From contig NC_057919.1 of assembly GCF_018873765.1 (NCBI RefSeq), positions 67,884,984 to 67,948,983 on the forward strand: DNA of 64,000 nt, in the 5' to 3' direction. The first letter of the stretch is position 1, and each line of letters opens with the position of its first letter. Position numbers and translations under genes: made by a program. The notes beneath the pieces are model-generated. The model had not been told where the DNA came from and searched no databases. It saw only the letters and a list, made by a program, of their open reading frames with translations. Positions 12,425 to 24,010 of this stretch are shown here, piece by piece. This DNA comes from Telopea speciosissima (lineage: Eukaryota > Streptophyta > Magnoliopsida > Proteales > Proteaceae).

Positions 12425-15233
12425 TAAAAACAAACAAATTTGTATCAGCACAGCTTAACCTTCATCTTTTGTTTGTTTCAGCCATCCATCTCCTTCTGTG
12501 CTAATTCCTGCTCTTCGTACAGTCGGGAATATTGTCACTGGAGATGATATACAAACTCAGGTATGATTAGTTTGATGATTTTTTTTGGGGGCTATATACT
12601 TCCATCTTTTTTTGTTTCTTTTGGTACCATAATAATTGGTTGTAAATGGTTTTAATATTGTTAATTGTTCAATATTATATTACTGGTAAATAGTTAACAT
12701 CTCATTTTGTTTAATGGAACCTTGGGATTTGTATTTTTTTTGTGGGCTTGGTTTGAATCATGATTTGGACTTGCTAGATTGCATGTGTTCTATTGTGTGC
12801 AATTTATTTTCTTGAAGGAGGGAGGAAAGCCTTGTATTTCACTTTATGCAAGAAACAAATTCTTACTGGTGTATGGCGTTGTGCTCCTTTTAATTTGTCA
12901 AACTTGCTAAATCTTATGTAATCAGTTCTCTATATATATTAATAGTACAATAGACTTAATCATCTGCTTGTATAGAAACAGTTGTAGGTTTTCTTTTGGG
13001 TAATCTAATGCATATAATTCCCTGATATCTTCTAGATATTTGTTATTCCTACATGAAACCTTTACCTTAATATCTCTACTTTCATGGTACTGCTTTTGTT
13101 TCTATTCTAATTAATTTTAGAATGTGAAAGAATCCTTAGTAATAACTTTGGACATGCTTTTACATTGTTTAGGTGATTTTATGAGTTCTTTGATTATGTT
13201 GATGATGATATGATTTCTTGGTAATTGCTGATTTCCGTTTAATAATTGGGTTTTGATGCTTAGTTTCTGTAGAGTGGTAGTTTGTAGAGGATCTGTGGTT
13301 TTGATTCTTTTGGAGTGAGGGAGTTTCATTTCTCTTTTTTGGTCTATGCTTCTGCATTGTTAACTCTGCCTTCCAGTCATTTTAATTGTCTTTGGATATT
13401 CATATCTGATGTCATACAGGCACTGGTATTCTTAGTTGGCAACCAATCATTTTTTGTGCATTTTTATGCACTCCTGAATAGATACAATTCTCTAATAAGT
13501 TTGAGGCGTCCATAGTTGTAAATATATACTCTCTTTGGTATTGTGTGGCAACATTATATGTGAGAAATGTTGTGCAGCTTATCAGAGATTCCTTCCATAG
13601 TAGACATTGTCATTGGAAGCTCCAGTAAGCAGCCAATGGTAGACATTGTTTCTTTTTTCTTGTTGCCCAGGCCATGATGGGAACCGATGCATGGTAATAT
13701 AGTAAAAAAATGTTGTGAACAACACTCCTCTCCTATGCAGTTAGACTACTTGTCTACCCTAAGCTGCCTATAACTAGGAAGTTGCCAAGTGTTCTAGATT
13801 TCTGCCTAGTGCACCAATGCTAGTATGATCTGGTTGTATTTTAGGTGAAATTGTTAGATAGAGAATACCCTTTTATTGGGGGGGTTGTGGATGCACCAAT
13901 GTAATCCACATGTTTTTCACCTTCAATCTTTATTTGTTTGGGTGTTGGGAGGGTGATGGAATAGATTCAGTAGCTTCCTTTAAGGAGGGCGGGCCTTGGT
14001 GCAACGATAAGGTTGCTCCATTGTGACCAAGTGGTCACAGGTTCGAGTCTAGAAACAGTCTCTCTGCGAAAGCAAGGGGTATGGCTGCGTACATTATGAC
14101 CCTCCCCAGACCTTGCAGTGGCACGAGCCTCATGCATTGGGTACACCCTTTTGTTTTTTTCCTAAGTATCTTAAAAGTTCCACTCTTATGTCGTTTGAGT
14201 TTTCACTATACATTCTTTTCTTAAAAAATAGTCAGACCTTGTGATATATTTGTATAGCAGAAGGCAGATGGAAATAACTTGTTTTATGCACTTTGTCCTC
14301 TCCAGTATATCATCAACCATCAGGCTCTTCCTTGCCTTCTGAATCTATTGACGCATAATCATAAGAAGAGTATCAAGAAGGAAGCTTGTTGGACAATTTC
14401 AAACATCACTGCTGGAAACAAGGACCAGATACAGGTATTTAAAATACACATAGAGGATTGGACTTTTATAGGCATAATTGCGAAACTGTAGTTCTACTTT
14501 CCTATATGCAAAGATGAACCATTGTTGATGGAATTTAGGAAAGAAATCTTAAATTTACTTGGTTCTCTGTTTACTTTCATAAATCTGATCATTTCTGTAG
14601 TTCCATAATGAATGCTCTTTGGTATTTCAGGCTGTGATTGATGCTGATATCATTGGTCCTCTTGTCCATTTGTTGCAAACTGCTGAGTTTGACATTAAAA
14701 AGGAGGCAGCCTGGGCAATCTCAAATGCAACCTCTGGTGGCACCCATGATCAAATCAAGTACTTTTTTGCTCCGTTGTCATTTCTTTTTGTTGCCTGCTT
14801 CCTATTGCAGTTCTGATACTTAAATTTGTTTTGTTTGATAATTTTTTTTTGGAATAGGTATCTGGTGAGCCAGGGTTGCATCAAACCTTTGTGTGATCTC
14901 CTCATCTGCCCAGATCCAAGGATTGTTACTGTCTGTTTAGAAGGGCTTGAAAACATCTTGAAGGTTGGGGAAGCTGAGAAGAACTTGGGCAACAGTGGGG
15001 GAGTTAATCTTTATGCCCAACTGATTGATGAGGCTGAGGGATTAGAGAAGATTGAAAACCTACAGAGCCATGATAACACTGAGATCTATGAGAAGGCAGT
15101 GAAAATTCTTGAGACATATTGGTTGGAGGAGGATGATGAGACATTGCCCCCAGGTGATGCTGCTGCCCAACCCGGTTTCCGCTTTGGTGGAAATGAACTT
15201 CCAGTTCCTTCTGGTGGTTTCAACTTCAGTTGA
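10705..15233 (+). CDS. Importin subunit alpha, ten coding exons
   Basis: Adaptor that binds classical nuclear localisation signals in the cytosol and links cargo to importin beta for passage through the nuclear pore. Exons: 10705-10914, 11232-11328, 11415-11506, 11607-11738, 11871-12056, 12150-12313, 12482-12560, 14306-14434, 14631-14758, 14858-15233. All introns are GT-AG. The total is 1,593 bases, 530 aa, the usual family length. Residues 1-70 form the basic importin-beta-binding domain ([19 protein letters not shown]). Armadillo repeats follow, with the conserved Trp/Asn cargo-binding pairs in [56 protein letters not shown] and [12 protein letters not shown]. The C-terminus ends in a Gly/Phe-rich tail (PSGGFNFS). 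Intron 7 (12,561-14,305) is 1.75 kb and carries an Au SINE. No frame damage is seen, and the gene looks functional. Partial broken copies of it recur at 19.6, 36.3 and 40-43.6 kb. Confidence 0.95.
12378..12422. repeat. CA dinucleotide microsatellite in intron 6
   Basis: An uninterrupted CACACA run of about 40 bases, just inside the intron between exons 6 and 7 of the importin-alpha gene. Confidence 0.95.
13984..14160 (+). mobile_element. Au SINE in importin-alpha intron 7
   Basis: The sequence follows the plant Au SINE pattern. A tRNA-like head has an A box (TTGGTGCAACGATAAGG, near 13,995) and a B box (GGTTCGAGTCT, 14,040-14,050). These are followed by GGCTGCGTACATTATGACC, CCTCCCCAGACC and a T-rich end (CCCTTTTGTTTTTTT). 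It lies in the sense direction of the host gene. The paralogous intron in the pseudogene at 21.0 kb lacks it. No clear target duplication is seen. Confidence 0.9.
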
Positions 15234-17150
15234 AGGTATGTTTTATTGTGGTATTCGACTTCATCTGTTTTATGTTCGTGTGCCGTATTTTGGTCGAAAC
15301 TTGGTTATCAATTCTACCATTCCTATGAACTCAGGACAAGCATAGTAGCATGGGAATATACCCATGGGAGTTATGCCCGTTTTCTCTTTCATCATCACTC
15401 ACTATTTTGCACAGGCTTTTGAAGAGATGCTGAGACATATTTCTTTGTTGCTTGCTGATTTCTTTCACAAGATGGAGGATTAATGTGTAAAAAATCTGCA
15501 GGGCTATGGAATGGTGGTTTGATGATGCAAGAAGTCCAGGTTGCGGCCAATGAGGATATATGTTGGGGTAGGGTCGGGGAAGGTCCTCACGTTGTCGTCG
15601 TCGTCGTCATGTTTCAGTCCTGGTTGGTCCAGTCTCAGGTCTGGTTCGGGAGGTGCCATCGGGGGTCAGTTGTACGGTGGTCAAATAAAGGGACCGAGGA
15701 TTTATTGTGGGCATAGTATGGTGTTTGCGTTCTATACTGTGGGATTCTGCTCCTTAATAGCAGGGAGGCCCCTAACAAAATTTCAGTCTGAGTCGGAATT
15801 TTTTTCCTCTTGTTTTATTCGTTTGTAGTCTTAGGGGTTGTAGTGACAGTCGCATTCTGTGTCTTTGCGTATTGTTGCGGGGTGATATTGATAGTCCCAA
15901 CATCTTTTGCCTGGTGTACATCAAGGAGGAAAAAGAAGAGAAAAGGAAAGTAGCTTCTTTCTTGCGAGGTTTTAGTAAAATGGTTATTGATGTTTCATGC
16001 CCTTGATATCATTTTTTGTTTCCTTTGAAAGGAATATATTTTAGTGGTTGTGTTCTTATTAAAGAATTACTGTCGAACTCGTAGCATGCAAATTAGAAAC
16101 AATGAGTGATTTGGTGGACTGATGGAAGTCAAGAAAGCCAATGAGGAATGGGCCATTTCAATCATCTCCTCTCCACCCAAGGAGTGTTAGACGGTTGGAA
16201 GAAAATTGTTCCAGGCTTCGTGCAGACTGCAGAGCCTTGATTAAAACCTCGGTGAATCGGCTTAAGAGTCCGTCATAAATTTGGCTTATCTATTCAGAAC
16301 ATCATAAAATTTTTTTTCTGGTGAAATCACCCTTATTTGCTAAACACAAAAGTTGGAACATGATTGATAGGATTTAATCACGAATTATATTACAAGATTT
16401 TTTGTAATCATTTTTGGTGGGAAGAACGTTGTGAGGGTGCTAGGAGCTCGTGAAATTACCCCTTTGTCCTGTGAAATAAAAAAATCCTATCCATGTTGAT
16501 CTCTTGTGCTCACTCTCATTTGTGTTCATGTGTTGGTGTAGTGCAACAGTACAAGGCAGAGTTTTTTGCCCCTAATTTGTTATATTTTGTATTTATAATA
16601 GATTGAGTTAGTTGCATTGGCTGAGCCATGGGAGATGATGCTAACGGGTGTTGTGTGTGGGTGTGTACTTGTGCCTAGGCACAGCATGATGCGAAAAGAT
16701 GGCCACACCCTTTGGAAAGGTGGAAAGGTCTAGGGGTGCGGCGGTCTTTTCACGCTGCTATGTACATGCCCACACACAATATTGATTAGGGTTTTTTTTA
16801 CCAAATTTTATTTTACATTTAAAATCTAAGGGAATTGGATGCAAAATATATAAAGTACAGGGCAAAAGAACTCTATTCGGGGAGTGTGGCTTACCCAACA
16901 CAGTCTCTCTCCTCCCCGATGAAAGACACTTAGACACCTCTGCCCCCTTGTATTTAGGAAGAGAGAGATAAATACATGAGAGTGTTGGCGTAGATCACAC
17001 TCCCAACAGAAAACTAGTTCCCCCAAGTGAAATTACTTCTTTTCCTTCTAATCTCCCTTTTTTCCTGTTAATGTTATCAATCATTGTGGACCCCCATTTG
17101 CAAAAGGGAAAAGTGATTAGTGTTGGTTTATCCAATTATGCATCACCCTC
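15234..17150. other. Importin-alpha 3' flank and intergenic DNA
   Basis: The first part is presumably the 3' untranslated region. It includes a GTC trinucleotide run near 15,595-15,610 and ends without an unambiguous poly(A) signal. A weak imperfect hairpin (16,648-16,782, arms beginning TGTGTGTGGG) resembles the foldback family described elsewhere. No gene was found. Confidence 0.45.
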
Positions 17151-17323
17151 ATCCTCTACTGCCAAGCTGCCCGGTAGGACCCTACTGCCAAGACACAGCA
17201 AGGCGGTAAATGATCGCCTTACCCCTACCTAAGCACCTTGTCCGAGTGGAGATAAGACGGTCATTTACCGCCTTGCTGTGTCTTGGCAGTAGGGTCCTGC
17301 CGGGCAGCTCGGCAGTAGAGGAT
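17151..17323. mobile_element. Foldback MITE-like element with 71-base arms
   Basis: Left arm 17,151-17,221 and right arm 17,253-17,323 are reverse complements with about five mismatches. The 31-base loop includes CCTTGTCCGAGTGGAG. The arms begin ATCCTCTACTGCC, then GCTGCCCGG. The same design (CCTCTAC..., GCTGCCC, CCTTACCC, TGTCCGAG) recurs at 39.6, 61.0 and 62.3 kb. It would form a long hairpin if transcribed. Confidence 0.85.
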
Positions 17324-17849
17324 CCAAATTGCATTTCACACTTTCTTGAAATGTGGTTCCCCTGAACACGAACCTTGCATTGTACCATGTACATCTGGTG
17401 CTAGTATTGGCTTGCCGTGGGAGACATGAGCATGTGGCAGAAATAGCTTCGGAATAGGAACTTGCCTTCACCGCCACCACATGTGGCTTTCTTCTTCTTA
17501 TCCTTCAGGTCACTTCCTCTCTGTTTGTTTCCGTTATTCATCAACTTTAAGTCACATTTCTCTGCTGCTCCCCTCCCTGTCTTCAAACCTGCAAGCCAAT
17601 TTCTCTGCTTTGTTATTGATTTCATAGTTGCATCTCTGTCAATTGCCATTTTTCTTCTGTGGTCTTCTTTTTCCCACATGTTTCTTGTGTTCTTTAATAG
17701 GGATCATTAAAGAACCACAAGGAATCTCTGTTTTTGGATTTCGATACTTGATTTGATTTACTACCGCATTGGCTTCCGCTTTATTTCTCTCTTTCAATCC
17801 TAGAATTAATTGATTTGTGTAATTTTGGTACTTGAATTGAAATATCCTT
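17324..17849. other. Region upstream of the AAC pseudogene
   Basis: Pyrimidine-rich sequence ending in TTCAATTCAG at about 17,857, which looks like the 5' leader and leader intron of an ADP/ATP carrier gene. No independent gene is seen. Confidence 0.35.
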
Positions 17850-18210
17850 CAATTCAGTGGATGCATTCATGAGCATTTGGGTCTAGTGTCCTTCCCCAAG
17901 ATGCGCAGGCTCAGAACAGTATACCATACAAGAATGCTGCTTATGAGAGATGCTTCACTTATGCCAATTACTGAAATGGTGCCCTACAGAATCCATTGAT
18001 GCAAGCATGGCCAAGGAAGGGCGATCTCTCTACAATGACCTACGTGTGAAGCTTTTGATTCAGAACCAGGATGAGATGATCAAGGCTGGTAGACTGTCTG
18101 AACCTTACAAGGGAATTTGCGATTGTTTTGGTAGAACAATAAAGAATGAAGGATTTGCCTCATTGTGGAGATGGATCACAGCAAACGTCATCCGCTACTT
18201 CCCCACACAG
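17850..18210 (+). pseudogene. ADP/ATP carrier (adenine nucleotide translocator) fragment
   Basis: Functional relatives exchange ADP and ATP across the mitochondrial inner membrane. The plus strand from about 17,940 encodes a broken N-terminal stretch ([11 protein letters not shown] in one frame). It jumps at about 18,046 straight into the conserved first carrier repeat, with [36 protein letters not shown] and [10 protein letters not shown], ending at a GT donor (18,211). The segment with the first transmembrane helix and PX(D/E)XX(K/R) carrier signature expected before VKLLIQNQ is absent, and RGNTANV is altered to RWITANV. The rest of the gene is missing. Because it keeps an exon-intron boundary, it is a DNA-level copy, not a retrocopy. 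Confidence 0.8.
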
Positions 18211-19600
18211 GTGATTTCGTATGTAGTAGTTTTGCATGCGTTAATTTGCATTGTGAAGCTATATTAATCATCTATGATGTAGCGAGTGTATTCTCTTTCA
18301 AATGATTCATGGATTTGTTATGTGATTGCCCTGTTCTCCTATCTTTCATCATGTAGAATCCATCATTTCACCATTTTTACTAAAATGCTTGGTGAATTGT
18401 ACTGCAATAACACTCATTACAAGTGAAAACAAAAAAAAAAGTGAGACAAAAATGCTGGTACTATCAACTTGGATATTTTAAGGTCATTAACCAACCTGAA
18501 GTTTTCTCTTTGTTTACTGCAAAGTCATGTAGTCCAAACATAACAATACTGCTCTAAACATTAATAAAGTTTCAAAAAGCATGTGAATGAATGCAAATGA
18601 GGTTTCTTCAACTTCTCATTCATGGGTTTTCTAAATCTTCGTTCTTCCATTTGTCCATGCCGGGAGCGAAGGAGAGTCGTCAAAGAAACGCATCCCATTT
18701 TCAATCAAGTGGCTCTTGGAAGAGTTTCCTGCACCAAGAAGATAAACACATATAAGAACACTTCCTGAATTCCTCTGTCCCTGCAGGGGGAAAAACAAAG
18801 GTTTCTCTCAATCTTTCCCTTTCTCTTTTTGGGTTTTCAAAAATCAGCATCAAGCCTATGAACAATGACGATGAGTTACAGAGAAAGGAGCTGCTACAAG
18901 GTGAAAAACAACAAAAAATAAAAATCAATTCATCTTCAGCATTCAATAGAACTCCAAGAAGCAACAACTTCAAAGCCCTGTGTTTAGTGGATCATTTAAG
19001 CACAACCCAATCAACATATACAGAGTTCAAATCTAAAAGTATAGCATGCCCTGATTTATCAAGATAAAATATATCTAAAGAAGATGATCCATGGCTTCAT
19101 TAATTGCTTTGCCATTAGGTGCTAAAAAAGCTGTAACAGCTAAAATGTCATTGGCTGCTGAGTGGGAATGTTCATTGTAAATTTTTTTTTGTAGGACCAA
19201 AGAATTTATTAGATGTAATACTAATTCAAAGATTTGAAAAGTACCCATTTTAATGAACATAGAGACATGGTTTACATTTGGTCTTGAATGATTAAAAAAT
19301 TGACCTTGCCAAAATTATATTGTTCAATATATTACAACTCCTCAATGATAGTGTATCTCATATGGGACTTTTTAATCCTCCAGCTTGCAGAAGAATTTGG
19401 CAAGCAATAAAGAAAATGTCTCAGCTTCTCTTATCTAAAAACCTGTGGTCAACCAATAACCAACACATCAAGGTTGGGGCGAAAGAGATAATGTACATAA
19501 CAATCCCTATGGATACGTTGCCATGCCCATCCACAGGGTCATGCACACGAGCAAAAACATATGGTTTGGATACAAATGTGAAGCATACGATCACACCAAG
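18211..19600. other. Intergenic DNA
   Basis: AT-rich. The short open frames here have no recognisable features. No gene or paired repeat was found. Confidence 0.45.
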
Positions 19601-19616
19601 TTGAAGAAGCAAACCT

Positions 19617-21230
19617 TTAACCATAGTTGAAACCGTCAGGAGGAACTTGAAGTTCATTTCCATCAAAGTAGAAACTTGGAACTTCATTTCCATCAAAGTT
19701 AAAACCACCAGGAGGAATTTGAAGTAGAGGAACTTGAAGTTCATTTCCACCAAAGTTGAAACCATCGGGGAGGAACTTGAAGCTCATTTCCACCAAAGTT
19801 GATGCCACCAGGAGGAACTTGAAGTTTTCCACCAAAGTTAAATCCACCAGGAGGATATGTCTCACCAATTTGCACTACCAATCTCTTGATCTCAGTGTTG
19901 TCATGGCTCTGCAGGTTTTCACCCTTTTCATTTCCATCACGAAATGTCTCACCAATTACCACTGCCAATCTCTTGATCGCAGTGTTGTCATGGCTCTGCA
20001 GGTTTTCAACCTCTTCATTTCCACCAAAGTCGAAACAACCAGGAAGAAATGTCTCACCAATTTGTACTGCCAATCTCTTGATCTCAGTGTTGTCATGGCT
20101 CTGCAGGTTTTCAACCTTCTCTAATCCCTCAGCCTCACTAATCAGTTGGGAATAAGGATTATATACAGAAAAGATGTTTAGAAGCCCTCTTAAGCATACA
20201 GTAACAATCTCTGGATCTGGGCAGATGAGGAGATCACAAAAAAGTTTGATGCAACCTTGGTTCACTAGATACCTACAACAACAACAAAAAACACATCCTT
20301 ATCCCAACTTAATGGGGTCGGCAAAGAACAATTTTAAGTATCAGGAGTGCAATAGGAAGCAGGCAACAAAAAGGAACGATAACTGAATAGAAAATTACTT
20401 GATGATAATATGGTCGACGGTAAAAGTTGCATTTGAGATTGCCCATGCTGCCTCCTTTTTAATGTCAAACTCAGCAGTTTCAACAAGTGGAAAAGAGGAA
20501 CAATGATATGAGCATAAATCACAGCCTGTGCAATACCAAAGAGCATTCATTGTGGAACTGCAGAAATGATCAAATTTAAGAAAGCAAAAGCAACAGAGAA
20601 CTAAGTAAATTTAAGATATCTTTCCTAAATTTCCATCGACAATAATCCATCTTTGCATGTTGGAAACAAGAACTACAGTTTCGCAATTATGCCTAATTTT
20701 ACAACTTATAAGAATCAATATAAGGCTAATTCTCTAGGTGAAATTTAAATACCTGTATCTGATACATTCCTCTAGTAAGGATGTTTGATATTATCCAACA
20801 AGCTTCCTTCTTGATACTATTCGTATGATTGTCTGTCAACAGATTCCGAAGGTGGCAAAGAACCTGACAGTTGATAAACTGGAGAGGACAAAATGCAAAA
20901 AACAAGTTACTACGTATTTGCCTTTTCCTAGACAAATAAATCACAAGATCCAACAATCTCTTTTAAGAAAAGAATGCATAGTGAAAAATCAAATGACATA
21001 CACTGAAACTTTAAGATACTTAGGAAAGCACACCCAATATTCACAAGACTATTAAGGAAGCTAGTGATCCTATTCCCCCAACCCTGCCAACACCCAAACA
21101 GATGAAGATTGGTGCATCCACAACCCCCATTAAAAGGGTATTCTCTTTCTAACAATTTCACCTAAAATACAACCAGACATTCACACTAGTATTGGTGCAC
21201 TAGGCAGAAACCTAGAACATGCACTACAAA
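19617..21230 (-). pseudogene. Importin-alpha pseudogene 1 (exons 8-10 plus part of intron 7)
   Basis: Inverted relative to the intact gene. Reading leftwards it has part of intron 7 (21,230-20,890, clearly alignable), exon 8 (20,890-20,756, KKEACWIISNI, donor kept), exon 9 (about 20,530-20,400, shifted by a one-base loss), and exon 10 (20,270-19,617, starting [17 protein letters not shown]). Retained introns show a DNA-level duplication. Exons 1-7 are missing. The last exon is expanded: three copies of a block encoding [14 protein letters not shown] (19,858-20,115), then several copies of a GGNELQVPPGGFNFG-type unit (19,620-19,860). An uninterrupted 174-codon frame (20,265-19,741) spans much of this. 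Confidence 0.9.
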
Positions 21231-21299
21231 TTAAAGAAGACCCCCTTTCTTCACATGCTTTATCCTATCAATAATATTGATGCTTCAGGGATATCTGCT

Positions 21300-22420
21300 A
21301 CCATTAAAGGGATTCCGATAAAATTTGATTTATTCAAGAACCCAAAACTCAACAAATAAATTCTACACAACAACTTGAACAAAAGCAGCAGAAATTTATA
21401 AATTCTCTTAAAGAAGAAATTTCTTATAAAACAATAGATGACAAACTAAATACCACCCAATTGCAAAAATGGTAACAAGAAATCAGGGGAGAGAATTGTT
21501 TTCTCCTTTAATAAATTCTATATTGAAATCAAAAGCAGAAAGATTAACTAGCCATTGAGCAAAAATCTGCTCCGAAGCAATATTTCTACCATCCTTTTCT
21601 ATAACTTATTTTGCTGCTTTACAATCGATACGAATAAGAAACATTTTATTTAGCAAATAGCTTTCAAATTTTGATATGCAATGAACAAGGGATAAATTTT
21701 TAATTTTTATTATAGAATATTTGATTTGAGAGGGTTTCCATAACCTAGAAGAAAACCTGATTAAGGATTCTTTATTTTGAAATCTCTATTTTAAAATCCC
21801 TCCATAACCAATTTCAGATGCATCTGTTTCAACAATTTTAAAAGCGTCTGGGTACGCAATAGCAAGACAAAGTAATTCTTTAGCTTTTATCTTGATTATC
21901 CTGACTGCTTGCGTATGAGTGTTAGTCCACAGGCTAGGTTGCTTTTTAAGCCTTTGATATAAGGGCTTGCAATCCTTAGCTAAGTCTTTGCAGAAATCTG
22001 CAATATAATTTAGGCTTCCAAGAAATCTTTGCAGCTGAGTTTTATTTTTAATTTCATCTGAAAATTTTTCTGCAAAAAGAATAGCTCTATCAATTGGATG
22101 AATAGTTCCATGATAAATATTATGTCCCAAAAATATAATTTTAGATTGGAACAGCTTGATCTTTTTTGCTGATACTGCCAATCCTGCCTGTTTTACAATC
22201 TTAACCATTAGATATAAGTGCTTCCAGTATTGTTCAATTGAAGAACAAAACACTAACACATCATCAATGTAAACAATAGTAAAAGCGGTATAAGGATTAA
22301 AGATTTCATTAATAATATGCTGAAATCCAGAAGAATCATTCTTCAATCCAAATGGCATAACATTCCAGTCATAATGGCCAAAAGGAGTGAATGGAATAGT
22401 CCTACCAACCAGGATGACAC
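21300..22420 (-). pseudogene. Endogenous pararetrovirus RT/RNase H fragment (caulimovirid-like)
   Basis: An open minus-strand stretch of 190 codons (22,358-21,786) carries the reverse-transcriptase core with the YIDDV catalytic motif and an FLGHNI motif. The RNase H start follows (VETDASEIGYGG). Degraded frames to about 21,380 continue the RNase H domain (RIDCKAAK, FDFNIEFIKGE). The domain order and motifs are those of plant caulimovirid polyproteins, which replicate through reverse transcription and are often fossilised in plant chromosomes. The fragment lacks everything upstream of the RT core, has stops in the RNase H part, and cannot yield a functional genome. The unplaced sequence on its right (22,420-22,467) is interrupted by the Copia insertion. 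Confidence 0.8.
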
Positions 22421-22467
22421 ACCAAAAATGATCTAAAATGCCAATTTTGAGATTTTATATGAAATCC

Positions 22468-23435
22468 TGTTGGGTAATTGTATTACAATTCCTTACAAAT
22501 AATTGAAACAACACGAATTGCAATACAATAGATTAAGCAGTAGAAACTAGGCTTGACCTTTGGCTGAAATGAGAAGACCAAAGCTTGAATTTGATGTAGA
22601 ACCACACCCGCAACAACTTGAACAAGCTTGAGGTTGAGTCACACTTGTGGTGCTGCCTTTAAGGTAATTGATGCCTCCTACTGCCAAGGAGTGTTCTGCA
22701 CCACTACCCCAAGATAAAACAACCTCCAACTAGAAGATGAAGCAGTCCTTCTAGTCCCTTGAAGGAGCCAAGAGCTTCAACACAGCAACCCTCTAACACA
22801 CTTAGAAGAAAAGAGAGAGAGAGAGAATAATACTCCTAGTGATTGCTAAGTATGGGCATGAACATGTATCCAAAGATATCTCTTACAAAGCAATTGGTTG
22901 GGTTTATATAGGCCCAAGACCAATCCTTGCATTCCCTTGGAATTCTCAAGAATAACCATCCACTTATGACCAACTTGAAGAATAAGATTTATGGGCATGA
23001 ATATGGACATGAATTGGAGGTTAATTCCAAATTCATGGTCATTCCCCACTAAGGGTCATGAATGACCTTAAAATTCATTCATTCTCCACTAAGACCATAA
23101 AGGCCTTAAAACCCCATAAAATGGTCATTCTCCACTAAGACCATAAAGGCCTTAAAACCCCATAAAATGGTCATTCTCCACTAAGGACCATAAAGGCCTT
23201 AATACCCATAAAAGGAGAGACATCACCTATGGCCATGAATTGAGAAATCAATCTCATTCAATATCCTTGACCCACCTTCCCACTCATGATAGTGACCATG
23301 AATAGACTTTAGGGTACCCATAGAATGTTACAACCTTTGGAATTACTTCTTTGATCACATGGGTCCCACACCATAACAAAGCAATCAAAAAATTTTGAAA
23401 CTTAAAATAAAATAAAATATATTTTAAATCTAACA
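22468..23435 (-). repeat. Copia 3' LTR (968 bases)
   Basis: Matches 28,133-29,056 almost throughout. It has one extra copy of a 44-base unit (CATTCTCCACTAAGACCATA, then AAGGCCTTAAAACCCC...) between about 23,080 and 23,200. Confidence 0.95.
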
Positions 23436-23446
23436 ATCCCCCACAA

Positions 23447-24010
23447 GTTTCAAAACGACACGAGACACACATGCTGTGACTGAATTAGACACTATAGGAC
23501 ACATCGTTGTAGGTGTCTTGGACTTGAACCTACACTAGGTCTAATGAACCGCTACGAGTAGAGGTGGAGTCGACTCCTTGAACCTTTTCTCATTGGTGTA
23601 GCTGACCGTCCCATCAACCATATCCCATAGGTCAACTCTTGTGCTACCCATCATAAAATCACTTTGGACTTTTGAACCGGCCATATCCCTTATCTTGAAC
23701 TCGTGAATGTTTTAGAGAACTCGCCTATAAGTTCTCATTGGCGACGGCCACACCCCCTACATTCACTTAGGTTAGTCCCTAGTGTGCACCACAACTGACA
23801 CACCCCCACATTTCCTGGGATTAGACTAATTAAGAGCTTTACCGCTCAACCTCTTTCTTTGTGGTAGTACTACTTTCACCATCTACAGTTTGGAATGAAT
23901 ATTTATACAAGTAGTAGTACAAAACCGGTCAACCAGTGATTTCATTTGTACCCCTTGAACCTAATTCAGGCATTTAGCCTCTTCACAAGGTAGGGTGTCC
24001 ATCACATGAC
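23447..24010 (-). other. Copia 3' untranslated segment
   Basis: Lies between the end of the RNase H frame and the polypurine tract of the Copia element. No further gene is seen. Confidence 0.6.

Noticed and set aside
13984..14060. tRNA-like sequence with A and B boxes
   Set aside because: Part of the Au SINE; it does not fold as a full tRNA.
17401..17679. 92-codon minus-strand frame with a Lys-rich centre
   Set aside because: Antisense to the leader of the ADP/ATP carrier copy; low-complexity composition and no protein-family features.
22547..22729. Cys-rich 60-codon frame repeated at 28,212-28,394
   Set aside because: Duplicated only because it lies in both Copia LTRs; no evidence of a gene.
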